The notes beneath the pieces are model-generated. The model made no database searches. It worked only from the letters and a program-made list of their open reading frames with translations, and was not told where the DNA came from. From CAVVTR01 sp963751245 (GTDB lineage Bacteria; Acidobacteriota; Thermoanaerobaculia; Thermoanaerobaculales; Thermoanaerobaculaceae): a stretch of 64,000 nt of DNA. The stretch lies in the NCBI GenBank assembly GCA_963751245.1, contig CAVVTR010000006.1, forward strand, positions 248,001 to 312,000. The letters are read 5' to 3'. Positions 8,518-16,863 of the stretch are shown here, one piece after another. The translations under genes were made by a program, and so were the position numbers. The number at the start of each line of letters is the position of its first letter. The first letter of the stretch is position 1.

Positions 8518-9549
8518 TCATCCGGAGTCTCCCCGCGCCAGCCCGCGCAGCCATCCCGCGTACACGGGCCCCAGGTGGTCCAGGGCGTAGCGCGCGGCCG
8601 CGATGGCCCGGGCCCGGCGTCCCATGGCCCGCCGCAGCGTCGCGTCGCCGGCGAGGCGCATCAGGGTCTCCCGCCACTCCTGCGGTGTCGATGCCCACAA
8701 CCCGGTGGCGCCCGGCTCCACGATCTCCCGGTTGGCCCCCACCGGCGACGTGATCGTCGCGAGGCCCGCAGCCGCGTACTGGACACAGCGGTACCCGCCC
8801 TTGCCCCGCGTCCACATGTCGTCGGCCATGGGCGCGACCCCCAGGTCGCACGAGGCCAGGGCCCTTCCCTCACCCTCCTCGCTCCAGGGCACCAGCGTGG
8901 CGGTGAAGCCCTCGAACGCCGGCAGCCGGTCCGAGATCACCCGCAGCTCGAGAGGCACCCCCGCGCCGGCCACCTCCCGCAGCACGGGCGCCAGGTCCTC
9001 CAGGTAGCGAAGGTTCTCGCCAAGCCCGATCCAGGCGATGCGCAACGTGGCGTGCCCGTCGTCCGCAACCTCGGGATAGCGGGTCATGTCCACGGGCGTC
9101 GGCAGCACCTCGAGACGCCCCGGACGGCCCTCGACCATCGCCGCCAGGCTGCGGGAGCCGGCCACCACCAGCGCGCAGCGGTCCACCATGCGCCGGAACC
9201 GCCGGCGCCGCCACCACGCCGTGTCCGGCGCCTCTCCGTGCCGCCTGGGCTTCGCCACCATCACAGCGTCGTCGACGTCGAGGACCCACTTCGGACAGCG
9301 CCGGGCGACGAACCCCACCTCGCCAGCGAGGAGCTTGAGCTTCGAGAAGACCAGCACGTCGCTGGCGGCCCACCGCTCCCGCTCCCGCCAGGTCCGGAGC
9401 CACTCGGGACGGCGCGGGAGCACGATCTCGTCGACGGCGACGTCCCCGCCGGCCTCCAGAAAAGGCCGCAGTGCCCTGAGGCGCAGCCGGAACGAAGGCG
9501 CCTGCGCCCTCTGGACCACGAAGGAAACGACGGGGAGACCTTCCTTCAC
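8518..9549 (-). CDS. Glycosyltransferase, GT4-like
   Basis: A 343-residue protein with a GT-B-like layout. The C-terminal half has the GT4 pattern: LRIAWIGLGENLRYLEDLAPVL-type start of the donor domain (outline), LASCDLGVAPM, and GYRCVQYAAAGLATITSPVGANREIV, where the usual E-x7-E glutamates are partly replaced. The start is taken as GTG giving VKEGLPVVSF, with GGAGG just upstream. The longer frame adds an Arg/Gly-rich stretch with no protein character. The substrate cannot be read from sequence. Neighbours (mtgA, and GT2 and KdsD further on) suggest envelope polysaccharide work. Confidence 0.8.
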   Translation of the reverse strand: MKEGLPVVSFVVQRAQAPSFRLRLRALRPFLEAGGDVAVDEIVLPRRPEWLRTWRERERWAASDVLVFSKLKLLAGEVGFVARRCPKWVLDVDDAVMVAKPRRHGEAPDTAWWRRRRFRRMVDRCALVVAGSRSLAAMVEGRPGRLEVLPTPVDMTRYPEVADDGHATLRIAWIGLGENLRYLEDLAPVLREVAGAGVPLELRVISDRLPAFEGFTATLVPWSEEGEGRALASCDLGVAPMADDMWTRGKGGYRCVQYAAAGLATITSPVGANREIVEPGATGLWASTPQEWRETLMRLAGDATLRRAMGRRARAIAAARYALDHLGPVYAGWLRGLARGDSG

Positions 9550-9717
9550 GCCGCCTCCGCCGGAGCGGCCCGTCGGAGCCGCCCTCCCGCAGCGGGCACG
9601 CCTGCTTCGCCGACGCTCACCCGCGCCCCGCGGGCCCACCCCGGTGACCGGGACACACCGCGAGCCGCCTCGTACGCGCCTTCATCGTGTCAACACTGGA
9701 GGAGGCGGAAAACTGTG

Positions 9718-10485
9718 TCAAGCCTGCATCCGGAGGAGGATCACGGTGATGTTGTCGATACCCCCTCTCCGGTTTGCTTCGTCGATGAGCTCCTGAGAAA
9801 GGGCCTCGAGGGCCGCCTCCCGCGCCATCACGTTCTCGATCTCGACGTCGGACAGCATGGTGTTGAGCCCGTCCGAGCACAGCATCAGGACGTCGCCGGG
9901 CTTGAGCGCCACCTCGGTCACGTCGACCACCGGGTCCTGCGCCCCGCCGAGGGCCCGCGTGACCACGTTCTTCAGCGGGTGGGTCCGCGCGTCCTCCTCG
10001 GAGAGCAGCCCGGCCACGACCTGCTCGTGGACCCACGAATGGTCGGAGGTCAGCAGCTCGAGGCGGCGGTCCCGGAACACGTAGGCGCGCGAGTCGCCCA
10101 CGTGGGCGAGGATGGCCGTGGAGCTCTCGCAGTCGACCAACGCCGCCACGATCGTCGCGCCCATGCCCCGCAGCCCCAGGTTCCGTTCCACCGCCGCCGT
10201 GACGCTGCGGTGGGCCGACTCGATGCTGCCACCCAGGCGCGCCGCGGCCGCCGACTGCGCTTCTCCACCCTGCCGGGCGGCACCGCCCGCCTCCACCCGG
10301 GACGCATCCAGGTAACGCTCCACCTCGCGGACGGCGATGGCGGCCGCCACCTCCCCCGCAGCGTGGCCACCCATGCCGTCCGCCACCACCAGCAGGCCAA
10401 GGTCCGGGCGAACCAGGAACGCATCCTCGTTGTGCCGCCGGCGGAGGCCCTTGTGGGACGCGCCGAAGACGTCGCCGCGCTCCAC
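9718..10485 (-). CDS. PP2C-family serine/threonine protein phosphatase
   Basis: A 255-residue PPM/PP2C phosphatase of the bacterial Stp1/PrpC type. Metal-binding motifs are all present: RRRHNEDAF near residue 20, VADGMGGHAAGE near 34, HVGDSRAYVF, LCSDGLNTML and a terminal GGIDNITVILL with the metal Asp. It should dephosphorylate proteins modified by Hanks-type kinases, none of which is in this window. The GTG start shares one base with the upstream DnaJ/TPR stop (TAGTG), so the two are coupled. No membrane segment is seen. Confidence 0.93.
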   Translation of the reverse strand: MERGDVFGASHKGLRRRHNEDAFLVRPDLGLLVVADGMGGHAAGEVAAAIAVREVERYLDASRVEAGGAARQGGEAQSAAAARLGGSIESAHRSVTAAVERNLGLRGMGATIVAALVDCESSTAILAHVGDSRAYVFRDRRLELLTSDHSWVHEQVVAGLLSEEDARTHPLKNVVTRALGGAQDPVVDVTEVALKPGDVLMLCSDGLNTMLSDVEIENVMAREAALEALSQELIDEANRRGGIDNITVILLRMQA

Positions 10486-11150
10486 TACGCGCTCCCCCTC
10501 CCGCTGCGGTCCCGTCCCCTTTCGGAGCGGGTCCGCTCCGCCTGGAGCTGCTGGAGCCAGGCCTCCACCGCGGTGTCGCCCGGTGAGAGCTCCGCTGCCG
10601 AGCTGGCGAACCGCGTGGCCCGCGCGAACATCCCCGCCCGCGCAAAGAGACGCGAGGCATCCAGGAGCGCCCTGACGTTGAGGGGATCGAGGCGGACCGC
10701 CTGGTCGAGGTTGCGGAGCGCCTCCTCGAGCCTTCCGGGCTGGCGTGCGAGGAACAGGCCGAACAGGTGCTGCGCCTTGGCGTTCTGCGGGTCGTGGGCC
10801 ACCGCCTGCGAGAAGAACAGCTCCGCCTTCTCCGCGTCGCCCGACTTCATTACCGTCACCGCCCGGGCGAGGAGCGCCCGGGCGAGCTCCTTCGGGTTGG
10901 AGGCGACGTCCTGCATCCTCGAGCCGAGGGACTTGTCGTACCGCGCCCTCTGCTCGGCATCGAAGAGCACGTTGTAGGCCTCCGTGAGCGTCTGGAACTC
11001 CTGCTCCGCCACGGTCCGCGCTTCTCCGGAGAAGCGGTCGGGATGGCGCTCCATGGCAAGCTTCCGGAACGCCGCCCGGATCTGCTCGGCGGAGGCCTCG
11101 TAACTGACCCCGAGAATCTCATAGTAGTTCGGCTGACCGGACATGCTCAC
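10485..11150 (-). CDS. J-domain protein with TPR repeats
   Basis: A 221-residue protein with an N-terminal J domain at about residues 8-70. It keeps HPD (ERHPDRFSG), so it should stimulate an Hsp70. Residues about 85-200 form TPR-like helices (AKAQHLFGLFLARQPGRLEEALRNL in outline). The tail is Arg/Ser-rich. It lacks the Gly/Phe and zinc modules of DnaJ, so it is an accessory J protein. An AAAGGTGAG Shine-Dalgarno precedes the ATG, and a TATTAT box at 11177-11172 could be its -10. Coupling to the PP2C gene suggests a shared regulatory or stress role. Confidence 0.88.
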   Translation of the reverse strand: MSMSGQPNYYEILGVSYEASAEQIRAAFRKLAMERHPDRFSGEARTVAEQEFQTLTEAYNVLFDAEQRARYDKSLGSRMQDVASNPKELARALLARAVTVMKSGDAEKAELFFSQAVAHDPQNAKAQHLFGLFLARQPGRLEEALRNLDQAVRLDPLNVRALLDASRLFARAGMFARATRFASSAAELSPGDTAVEAWLQQLQAERTRSERGRDRSGRGSA

Positions 11151-11190
11151 CTTTCAGCAAGTAGCACCACGATAATAGCGTAACAAGCGC

Positions 11191-12270
11191 TCAACGTCGC
11201 TTCGCCCTGACGCTCCGCGCGAACGACCTCACCGCCTCGGAGACGTTGCGGTCACGGGTCAGGATGCCCAGGTCACGCTCCGAGAGCCTCGGGAGCAGTG
11301 ACGCCGCGAGTCCCGGCGGTGTCTTGGGGTTGAACACGAGGTTCCGGAGCACGCCGTAGCGACGAAGCCACCGGGGCCGGGTTCCGATCATGCGCAGGGC
11401 CTCCTCGCTTGCCGCCCGCATCCCCGCGATGGACTGCACCTCCGAATCGCCGAGCTTCGGGCTCTGCATCACCGCCCGCACCACCAGGCGGTTGCGGTCG
11501 CGAACGAGGATCAGCCGCTCCTCGCGGCTGCCCTTGAGGGCCTGCATCATCTTCTCGAAGGTATTCATGCGGCTGAGGCGGAGGAAGGCGTCGTGGATCT
11601 CTTCCGGCTCGTCCTCCTCGGGTTCCGCCAGGGCCTCTCCGCCCAGGTCCATGCCGCGGATGTGCATGCCGATTGCCTTGAGGGCGGCGATCTCCTCCTC
11701 GATGGAGACCCCGGAAACCGGGATCTCCTCCTCCGACTCCGCGGCCGCCCAGGCACAGGCCTTCTCCAGAAACTCCTCCTCGAACTCGCGGACCCTCCGG
11801 AGCACCACCGGGGTGGCGGAGGGGTTGTCGCGGAGGTCCTGGAGCAGCTCCAGACAGCCCATAATGCGCCGCTGGTTGGTGATCAGCGCGTCCTGGGTGT
11901 TCTCTCCCCCGACCCGAGCCATCCACCGCAGCGTCTCGTCCGCCGTCCGCGGGTCGCGCACGATGCGCGCCCAGAGCTGCTCGTCGGGGACCTGCCGGGC
12001 GAGGAGGTCCACCTCCAGCGGCTCGAGAGCCTCGACCTCCAGGACCTCCACGAACTGCTCGAGGGTGAAGCCGATCAGCGTCGTGCTGGCAAGCGCCGCG
12101 ACCTCCTCGTCACCGTCGGAGGCGAGAATGACCAGGATGCGGATCAGGCTGTCCCTGCTGACCGGGACCAGGCCCTGGGCCGCGAACATACGGACCGCCC
12201 GCGGCACCATCCCCTTCCGCAGGCCCTCGAGGAGCTCGCCTACGCTGGCCAGGCCGTCGGGGCCGGTCAT
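11191..12270 (-). CDS. HEAT-repeat-like hypothetical protein
   Basis: A 359-residue, largely helical protein with no signal peptide. I recognise no catalytic motif. Repeated helical pairs resemble HEAT or DUF2336-type arrays (SRDSLIRILVILASDGDEEV, TADETLRWMARVGG, LGDSEVQSIAGMRAASEEAL). A central acidic segment is rich in Glu (about residues 170-240). The start ATG overlaps the stop of the RodZ-like gene by 4 bp. The frame continues upstream through that gene but with no protein character. Possibly a scaffold for the neighbouring membrane HTH protein. Confidence 0.75.
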   Translation of the reverse strand: MTGPDGLASVGELLEGLRKGMVPRAVRMFAAQGLVPVSRDSLIRILVILASDGDEEVAALASTTLIGFTLEQFVEVLEVEALEPLEVDLLARQVPDEQLWARIVRDPRTADETLRWMARVGGENTQDALITNQRRIMGCLELLQDLRDNPSATPVVLRRVREFEEEFLEKACAWAAAESEEEIPVSGVSIEEEIAALKAIGMHIRGMDLGGEALAEPEEDEPEEIHDAFLRLSRMNTFEKMMQALKGSREERLILVRDRNRLVVRAVMQSPKLGDSEVQSIAGMRAASEEALRMIGTRPRWLRRYGVLRNLVFNPKTPPGLAASLLPRLSERDLGILTRDRNVSEAVRSFARSVRAKRR

Positions 12271-13085
12271 GGCTGGGCGCCGTCGCCCGCTTCCGCCGGC
12301 GCAAGGTGCAGTCTGACCACCTGCCCCCGCGCCCCGACCGGCCCGCGGTGCACGCCGTCGTAGTCGACCTGCGCCACGCCCGCGTCGCCCAGTACCAGGT
12401 CCACCGGCTTGCCACCGGTCTCCACCTCCCACCGGAAGCCGGGCGGCAGGAGCTTCTCCAGGGGCGCGCGGCCGGCCACGGTCACCGAGGCCCAGCACGA
12501 CCCACCGGTGGTGGAGATCACCAGCAGGCTTCCGGCGGCCGGCCCGGACGGCTGCGGCGTCGGCGGCGCCTCGACCGCCGCGGGCGTCTGGGAAGGTAGC
12601 GGCACCATACCCGGCGCGCCACCGCGGGACGCGGGCGCGGACGGCACGGTGGCCGTGGTACCGGGTTCCCCGGGGCGCCCGCTCCGTGCCGACCGGGTGC
12701 CCAGGTGGACGAGCAGCACCACGGAGGCGACCGCGATGACGCCACCGAGGATCCACGGCCCCGGCCTCGTGCGGCGCACCGGAGAGGGCGGCGCCACCAC
12801 GACCAGCGGCTGGCTGGCGCGGACGAACCTTCCCCACGCGCCTTCGAACGCCTGCAGCCAGGGACGCTCGTCCTCGTCCAGAATGCTCAGCACCTGGCGC
12901 AGGAACATGCGCACGAACACACGGTCCGGGAGCTTGGCGAAGTCGCCGGCCTCGAGGGCAAGGAGCACCGACCTCGAGATCTTGGTCCTGTCGCCGATGG
13001 TCTCCAGCGTCACTCCACGCGACTCGCGCGCACTCCGGAGCGCCTCCCCGAAACCGTTCGGCGTGGCTGTGGACGACGGATCCAT
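12267..13085 (-). CDS. RodZ-like helix-turn-helix membrane protein
   Basis: A 272-residue protein. Residues about 10-80 form a RodZ/HTH_25-type helix-turn-helix (FGEALRSARESRGVTLETIG, then a conserved LPDRVFVRMFLRQ). One transmembrane helix follows (WILGGVIAVASVVLLVHLGT, about 107-126), then a Pro/Ala-rich linker. The C-terminal DUF4115-like beta domain includes SCWASVTVAGRAPLEKLLPPG (outline). RodZ proteins link MreB to the cell wall; no mreB is in view. The start is taken as ATG giving MDPSSTATPNG, although the frame stays open further up. It is flanked by two HEAT-like genes on the same strand. Confidence 0.82.
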   Translation of the reverse strand: MDPSSTATPNGFGEALRSARESRGVTLETIGDRTKISRSVLLALEAGDFAKLPDRVFVRMFLRQVLSILDEDERPWLQAFEGAWGRFVRASQPLVVVAPPSPVRRTRPGPWILGGVIAVASVVLLVHLGTRSARSGRPGEPGTTATVPSAPASRGGAPGMVPLPSQTPAAVEAPPTPQPSGPAAGSLLVISTTGGSCWASVTVAGRAPLEKLLPPGFRWEVETGGKPVDLVLGDAGVAQVDYDGVHRGPVGARGQVVRLHLAPAEAGDGAQP

Positions 13086-13131
13086 TGTGAACGAGTTTAC
13101 GGCGTGCGAGCCGAAGTGCAAGAGGCCGCCC

Positions 13132-13857
13132 TCAACCACCACCCTCCCGCCCGCTGCGGTGACGCAGCAGCTCTGCCGCGGCCGACCGCAGCGCCGGCGG
13201 CGTTCCCTCGCTCCCGGCGAGGGCGGAGAGCTCCACGGCGGCGGCGGACGCCATCAGCCCCATGGCCACGGGAAGGGGCAGCGCCGCGTGCCGCAGCGCG
13301 GCCCGTGTCACCTCCCTCGAGCGGCCCCACCGCCGGTGCCTGATCACCTCCAGCACGCACGCGGCCGAGCCGTTCTCGTTCACCAACCGCACGGCGTCGG
13401 TCTCGCCGAATCGCGGGTTGTCCAGGAGCGCCCTGATGCAGGCGGGGTCCGCTGAGCCCAGCAGCGGCTCGATGACGGTCCGGGGCGCGGCGCGCGCCAA
13501 CGCCGTGCGCTCGCCGACGGTGAGCTTGGGGAGCCGCTGGAGGAGCTTCCTCTCCGCCTGTCTCCGCACGGCCGGCGGCGTCCGTACGCTGCGGGCCACC
13601 TCCATGAGGTCGTGCCAGCCCAGGGACGGCAGGATGTCCCAGGTGAACGTCCGTGGGCACGCCGGGTGGCAGACCAGCAACCGGGCCACCCGCCGCGACG
13701 CCCGTGGCCACTGGGTCAGGATGACGAGATCGACCAGCGCCGCAGGGCAGTGCGGCGACCGCAGGGATGCTGTCAGGGCGGCCTCGTCCACGGCTTCGCC
13801 GCGCCGGAGCCTGGCCAGCGTCTCCATCGGGACGGTCCGCGGGGCGTCGTCGCTCAC
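13132..13857 (-). CDS. HEAT-like hypothetical protein
   Basis: About 241 residues, helical, rich in Arg, Ala and Leu, with no signal peptide or catalytic motif that I recognise. Short repeated helices (HPACPRTFTWDILPSLGWHD, SADPACIRALLDNPRFGE) look like HEAT/DUF2336 units related to the gene at 11191. The GTG at 13857 with an adjacent GAGG is a plausible start, and ATG at 13827 is the alternative. The upstream extension is antisense to the lipoprotein gene and unlikely to be coding. It begins a three-gene minus-strand unit with the RodZ-like gene. Confidence 0.68.
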   Translation of the reverse strand: MSDDAPRTVPMETLARLRRGEAVDEAALTASLRSPHCPAALVDLVILTQWPRASRRVARLLVCHPACPRTFTWDILPSLGWHDLMEVARSVRTPPAVRRQAERKLLQRLPKLTVGERTALARAAPRTVIEPLLGSADPACIRALLDNPRFGETDAVRLVNENGSAACVLEVIRHRRWGRSREVTRAALRHAALPLPVAMGLMASAAAVELSALAGSEGTPPALRSAAAELLRHRSGREGGG

Positions 13858-13915
13858 CTCGACACGATGGTAGACCAGGAAACGTTTGATAGACTGACCG
13901 CGACCGGCCACCTGG

Positions 13916-15160
13916 ATGAGCGGAGCGAGATCGGCGATCAGTGCGCGGGCGAAAGGCGGAGCCAGACGACTGGTGGCCGTCGTTCTGGTGTTCCTCGCGC
14001 TGCTCCTCGCCGCATCCTGCCACGAGGCCGGCAGGCAGCAGGCGCGGATCACCATCGGCACCTACTGGGGAGGCCCCGCGGCCGAGTCGTTGCAGCGGGA
14101 GCTCATGGGAATCGCCGGCGACATGGGCGCGGTCAGCATCGACGTGCGCACCTTCACGCTCGCGAGCCTCGACGACTACGTCTTCAAGAGCCAGCCCCTC
14201 GTCGGTGGACGCCGGCTGGACCTGATGATCGTTCCCAACGACTGGCTTGGCCGCCTCTGGCAGCGCCGGCTCCTGATCGAGGTTCCTCCCCAGCGCGTCG
14301 AGCACCTCCAGCAGAGGCTCGTGCGTCAGGCCCTCCTCGCCGTCAGCGACAGCGACCACGTGCTCGCCTATCCCGTCTGCGGCGAGGCCCTCGCCCTCGT
14401 CTACGACCCCGGGCGCTTCCCCTCCGCACCGGCCACGCTGGACCAGGTCCTCTCCACCCCGATGCCGCCCGGCGTCCAGCCCTTCGCCCTCGACCTCTCG
14501 AGCCCCTACTACCTCGCTCCTCTCGTGAGCTCCTACCAGGGCTTCCTCCTCGACCTCTCTGGCTCGTTCACCTGGAGGAACGAGGTGGTCGGACGCGTCC
14601 TCGAGAAGCTCCGCCCCGCGTGGGGAAGCCCTCTGGGCTGGCGGATCTGCCGCGGCAGCGACCTCGAATCGCTGCAGCTCCAGCTCTTCGAGGACGGGCG
14701 GCTGGCCAGCTTTCTCGCCGGTCCCTGGCTGCTCCCGGCCCTGGAGGCCGGAGGCCACCCCTTCGCCGTCGTCCCCATTCCCCCCTTCGTCGACTCGCCC
14801 CACCCCGCCCGCGCCCTGGTGGGCTACCAGTGCGCCGCGGTGGCGCACGGCTCCCCCTGGGCCGACGTCGCCCTGGACATCGCCGAGCGCCTGTGCAGCT
14901 CGCCGGTCAACGAGCGGCTGAACCTGGCGACGCGGCGGCTCCCGGTGCTGCTGAACTCCTACCGCACCGAACAGGCGCTCACCTCGAGGGGCACCATCGG
15001 CTTTCTTCGCGCCCTCGAGGACGGTCAGTTCTTCCCCGCGGAAACCCGCTGGACCCAGGGCTCCGAGCGTGTCGCCGCCGAGCTTCGCGGTCTCACGCTC
15101 CTGCCCTCTCCCCCCAGCCCGGCCGAGCTCGCCCGGGCGCTGCGGAGCGACGCGCCGTGA
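13916..15160 (+). CDS. Extracellular solute-binding lipoprotein (family 1)
   Basis: A 414-residue protein with a lipoprotein signal peptide: a hydrophobic core (residues 18-33) and lipobox LAAS-C with Cys35. The mature part resembles ABC-type sugar-binding proteins (ITIGTYWGGPAAESLQRELM start in outline, FLAGPWLLPALEAGGHPFAVVPIPP late domain). No permease or ATPase gene is adjacent. Instead its stop overlaps the GTG of an HD-GYP receptor, so it more likely feeds a ligand signal to that receptor than to a transporter. The ligand is unknown. Confidence 0.83.
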   Translation: MSGARSAISARAKGGARRLVAVVLVFLALLLAASCHEAGRQQARITIGTYWGGPAAESLQRELMGIAGDMGAVSIDVRTFTLASLDDYVFKSQPLVGGRRLDLMIVPNDWLGRLWQRRLLIEVPPQRVEHLQQRLVRQALLAVSDSDHVLAYPVCGEALALVYDPGRFPSAPATLDQVLSTPMPPGVQPFALDLSSPYYLAPLVSSYQGFLLDLSGSFTWRNEVVGRVLEKLRPAWGSPLGWRICRGSDLESLQLQLFEDGRLASFLAGPWLLPALEAGGHPFAVVPIPPFVDSPHPARALVGYQCAAVAHGSPWADVALDIAERLCSSPVNERLNLATRRLPVLLNSYRTEQALTSRGTIGFLRALEDGQFFPAETRWTQGSERVAAELRGLTLLPSPPSPAELARALRSDAP

Positions 15161-16863
15161 AGCTCCGTTGGCAACTGGTGCTCTCCCACCTGGGGGCAAT
15201 GACCCTGTACGCCGTGCTCATCGGAGCCGTCAGCTTCTTCCTCCTGCTCCGGAGCATCCGGGCGGCGGAGGAGCAGAACCTCGACAGCGCGGCCGCCGCC
15301 GCGAGCCAGGTCCTCCTCAGCCGGGTCGAGGACCTGCAGGCCGCCCGGGACGCGATCGCGAGCATGGCAGCCTCGCTGGCCCCGGACCCCGATGGCGTGG
15401 ACGAGACCATCAGGCTCCACGAGCTCTGCGTCCGCCACCGTCTCCCGAGGGTCGAGATCTTCCGGGGCCTCGCCCTCGAGGCCCACGCCTACAGCTGGGA
15501 GCGCGGGGTCGGTACCGGCCTCGCCACGGCGTGGCTGCCGGCCGATCCACGGGTGGCGGCCCAGGTCGCCGGTGGACACGCCGCCACCTGGATCCAGCGC
15601 TCCCAGAACGGCCCTCCGGCGCTGAAGCTGTGCGCCCCCGTAGAAGGCGGAGTGGACGCCGGCCACCGATGGGTCGTGGTCACCGAGCCGCTGGACGCCA
15701 GCCTCGTGGAACGCATCATCCCCCCCGACGTGGTCGGCGCCATCCGCGACCAGGAGGGGGTCCTGGTGGCGTGGCCGCAGCAGCCCGACAAGCCCCGTCC
15801 CACCCCGGCCGACCTGGAGAGCCTCCTGCACCCCGGCCCCTTGGCGCGCCTCTTCGCGGTGGTGGCGGCGCACCGGGCCACCCTCCAGCTCGAGGACGGC
15901 TCGACCCTGTCCGTGGATCTCCTCGCCGCCCCGACCCGCAGCGGCGAGGTCCTCCTCCACGGCCTGCGCGCCTGGTTCCTGGTCTTCGCCACGGCGGTGG
16001 TCCTCGCCTTCGTCCTCGGCACGGCGCTCGCGAGGCGCATCCTCGCGCCGCTGCGGGCCCTCATCGAGGGCACCGCGGCCATGGCCCGGGGCCACCTCAT
16101 GATCAGGCTGCCGGCCTCCCGCCGGGACGAGCTGGGCGCGCTCACGCGGGAGTTCAACCGGATGGCGGACGAAATCCGCAACACCTACCTGGGCGTCATC
16201 TCCACCCTGGCCGAGGTCGTGGAGGCGAAGTCCCACTACACCCGCGAGCATATCGAGCGGGTCGAGCGGCTCACCATGGCCACCGCGGTCCTCCTCGAGC
16301 AGCGGGGCTGGGTCCGCTTCTCCAGCCACCAGCGCTTCCTGTTGAGCGTGGCGGCGATCCTCCACGACGTCGGCAAGATCTCCATCTCCAACGAGATCCT
16401 CAACAAGTCGGGGCCGCTCGACGCCGACGAGCGGGCCCAGATCCTCAGTCACCCCGAGGTCGGGGCGCTCATCGTCGAACGGATGGGGAAGCTCGAGCGG
16501 GCGGCAGAGATCATCCGCTGCGCCCACGAGCACTTCGACGGCTCGGGATACCCCCGGGGACTGCGGAGCGAGGAGATCCCCCTGGAGTCGCGGATCATCC
16601 TCGCGGTGGATGCCTTCGACGCCATGACCGTGGGACGGCCCTACGCCCCCCGCCGGCCCCTCGCCGAGGGAATCGCGGAGCTCCGCGCCGAGGCCGGACG
16701 CCAGTTCGACCCCGTGGTCGTGGAGGCGCTGGTCGAGGTCGTCACCGCGGATGTCACGGCCCCGCCGGCCGCGGCGGCACCGGACAGCGGCCTCTACCGC
16801 GTCCTCGACCCGAGCCCCGCGCAGGACGCGGACCTAACCCTCGGGCGTTCCCAGGACAGCTAG
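15157..16863 (+). CDS. Membrane HD-GYP domain receptor (putative c-di-GMP phosphodiesterase)
   Basis: A 568-residue protein. It has an N-terminal transmembrane helix (LYAVLIGAVSFFLLL), a periplasmic sensor domain of about 230 residues, a second helix (AWFLVFATAVVLAFVLGTAL) and a HAMP domain (RILAPLRALIEGTAAMARGH). The C-terminal HD-GYP domain carries HDVGK near residue 404 and HEHFDGSGYPRGL near 463, both signatures intact. HD-GYP enzymes hydrolyse c-di-GMP. The GTG start overlaps the solute-binding lipoprotein stop (GTGA). The 3' end overlaps the convergent phosphohexomutase gene by 30 bp. Confidence 0.9.
   Translation: MKLRWQLVLSHLGAMTLYAVLIGAVSFFLLLRSIRAAEEQNLDSAAAAASQVLLSRVEDLQAARDAIASMAASLAPDPDGVDETIRLHELCVRHRLPRVEIFRGLALEAHAYSWERGVGTGLATAWLPADPRVAAQVAGGHAATWIQRSQNGPPALKLCAPVEGGVDAGHRWVVVTEPLDASLVERIIPPDVVGAIRDQEGVLVAWPQQPDKPRPTPADLESLLHPGPLARLFAVVAAHRATLQLEDGSTLSVDLLAAPTRSGEVLLHGLRAWFLVFATAVVLAFVLGTALARRILAPLRALIEGTAAMARGHLMIRLPASRRDELGALTREFNRMADEIRNTYLGVISTLAEVVEAKSHYTREHIERVERLTMATAVLLEQRGWVRFSSHQRFLLSVAAILHDVGKISISNEILNKSGPLDADERAQILSHPEVGALIVERMGKLERAAEIIRCAHEHFDGSGYPRGLRSEEIPLESRIILAVDAFDAMTVGRPYAPRRPLAEGIAELRAEAGRQFDPVVVEALVEVVTADVTAPPAAAAPDSGLYRVLDPSPAQDADLTLGRSQDS

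Noticed and set aside
9640..9740. Two TTGACAC repeats on the minus strand as tandem promoters of the glycosyltransferase gene
   Set aside because: Neither has an acceptable -10 at 16-18 bp, so no promoter is called.
13858..13915. A divergent promoter pair between the HEAT-like gene and the solute-binding lipoprotein
   Set aside because: TAGACT and TACCAT boxes exist, but no matching -35 on either strand could be defended.
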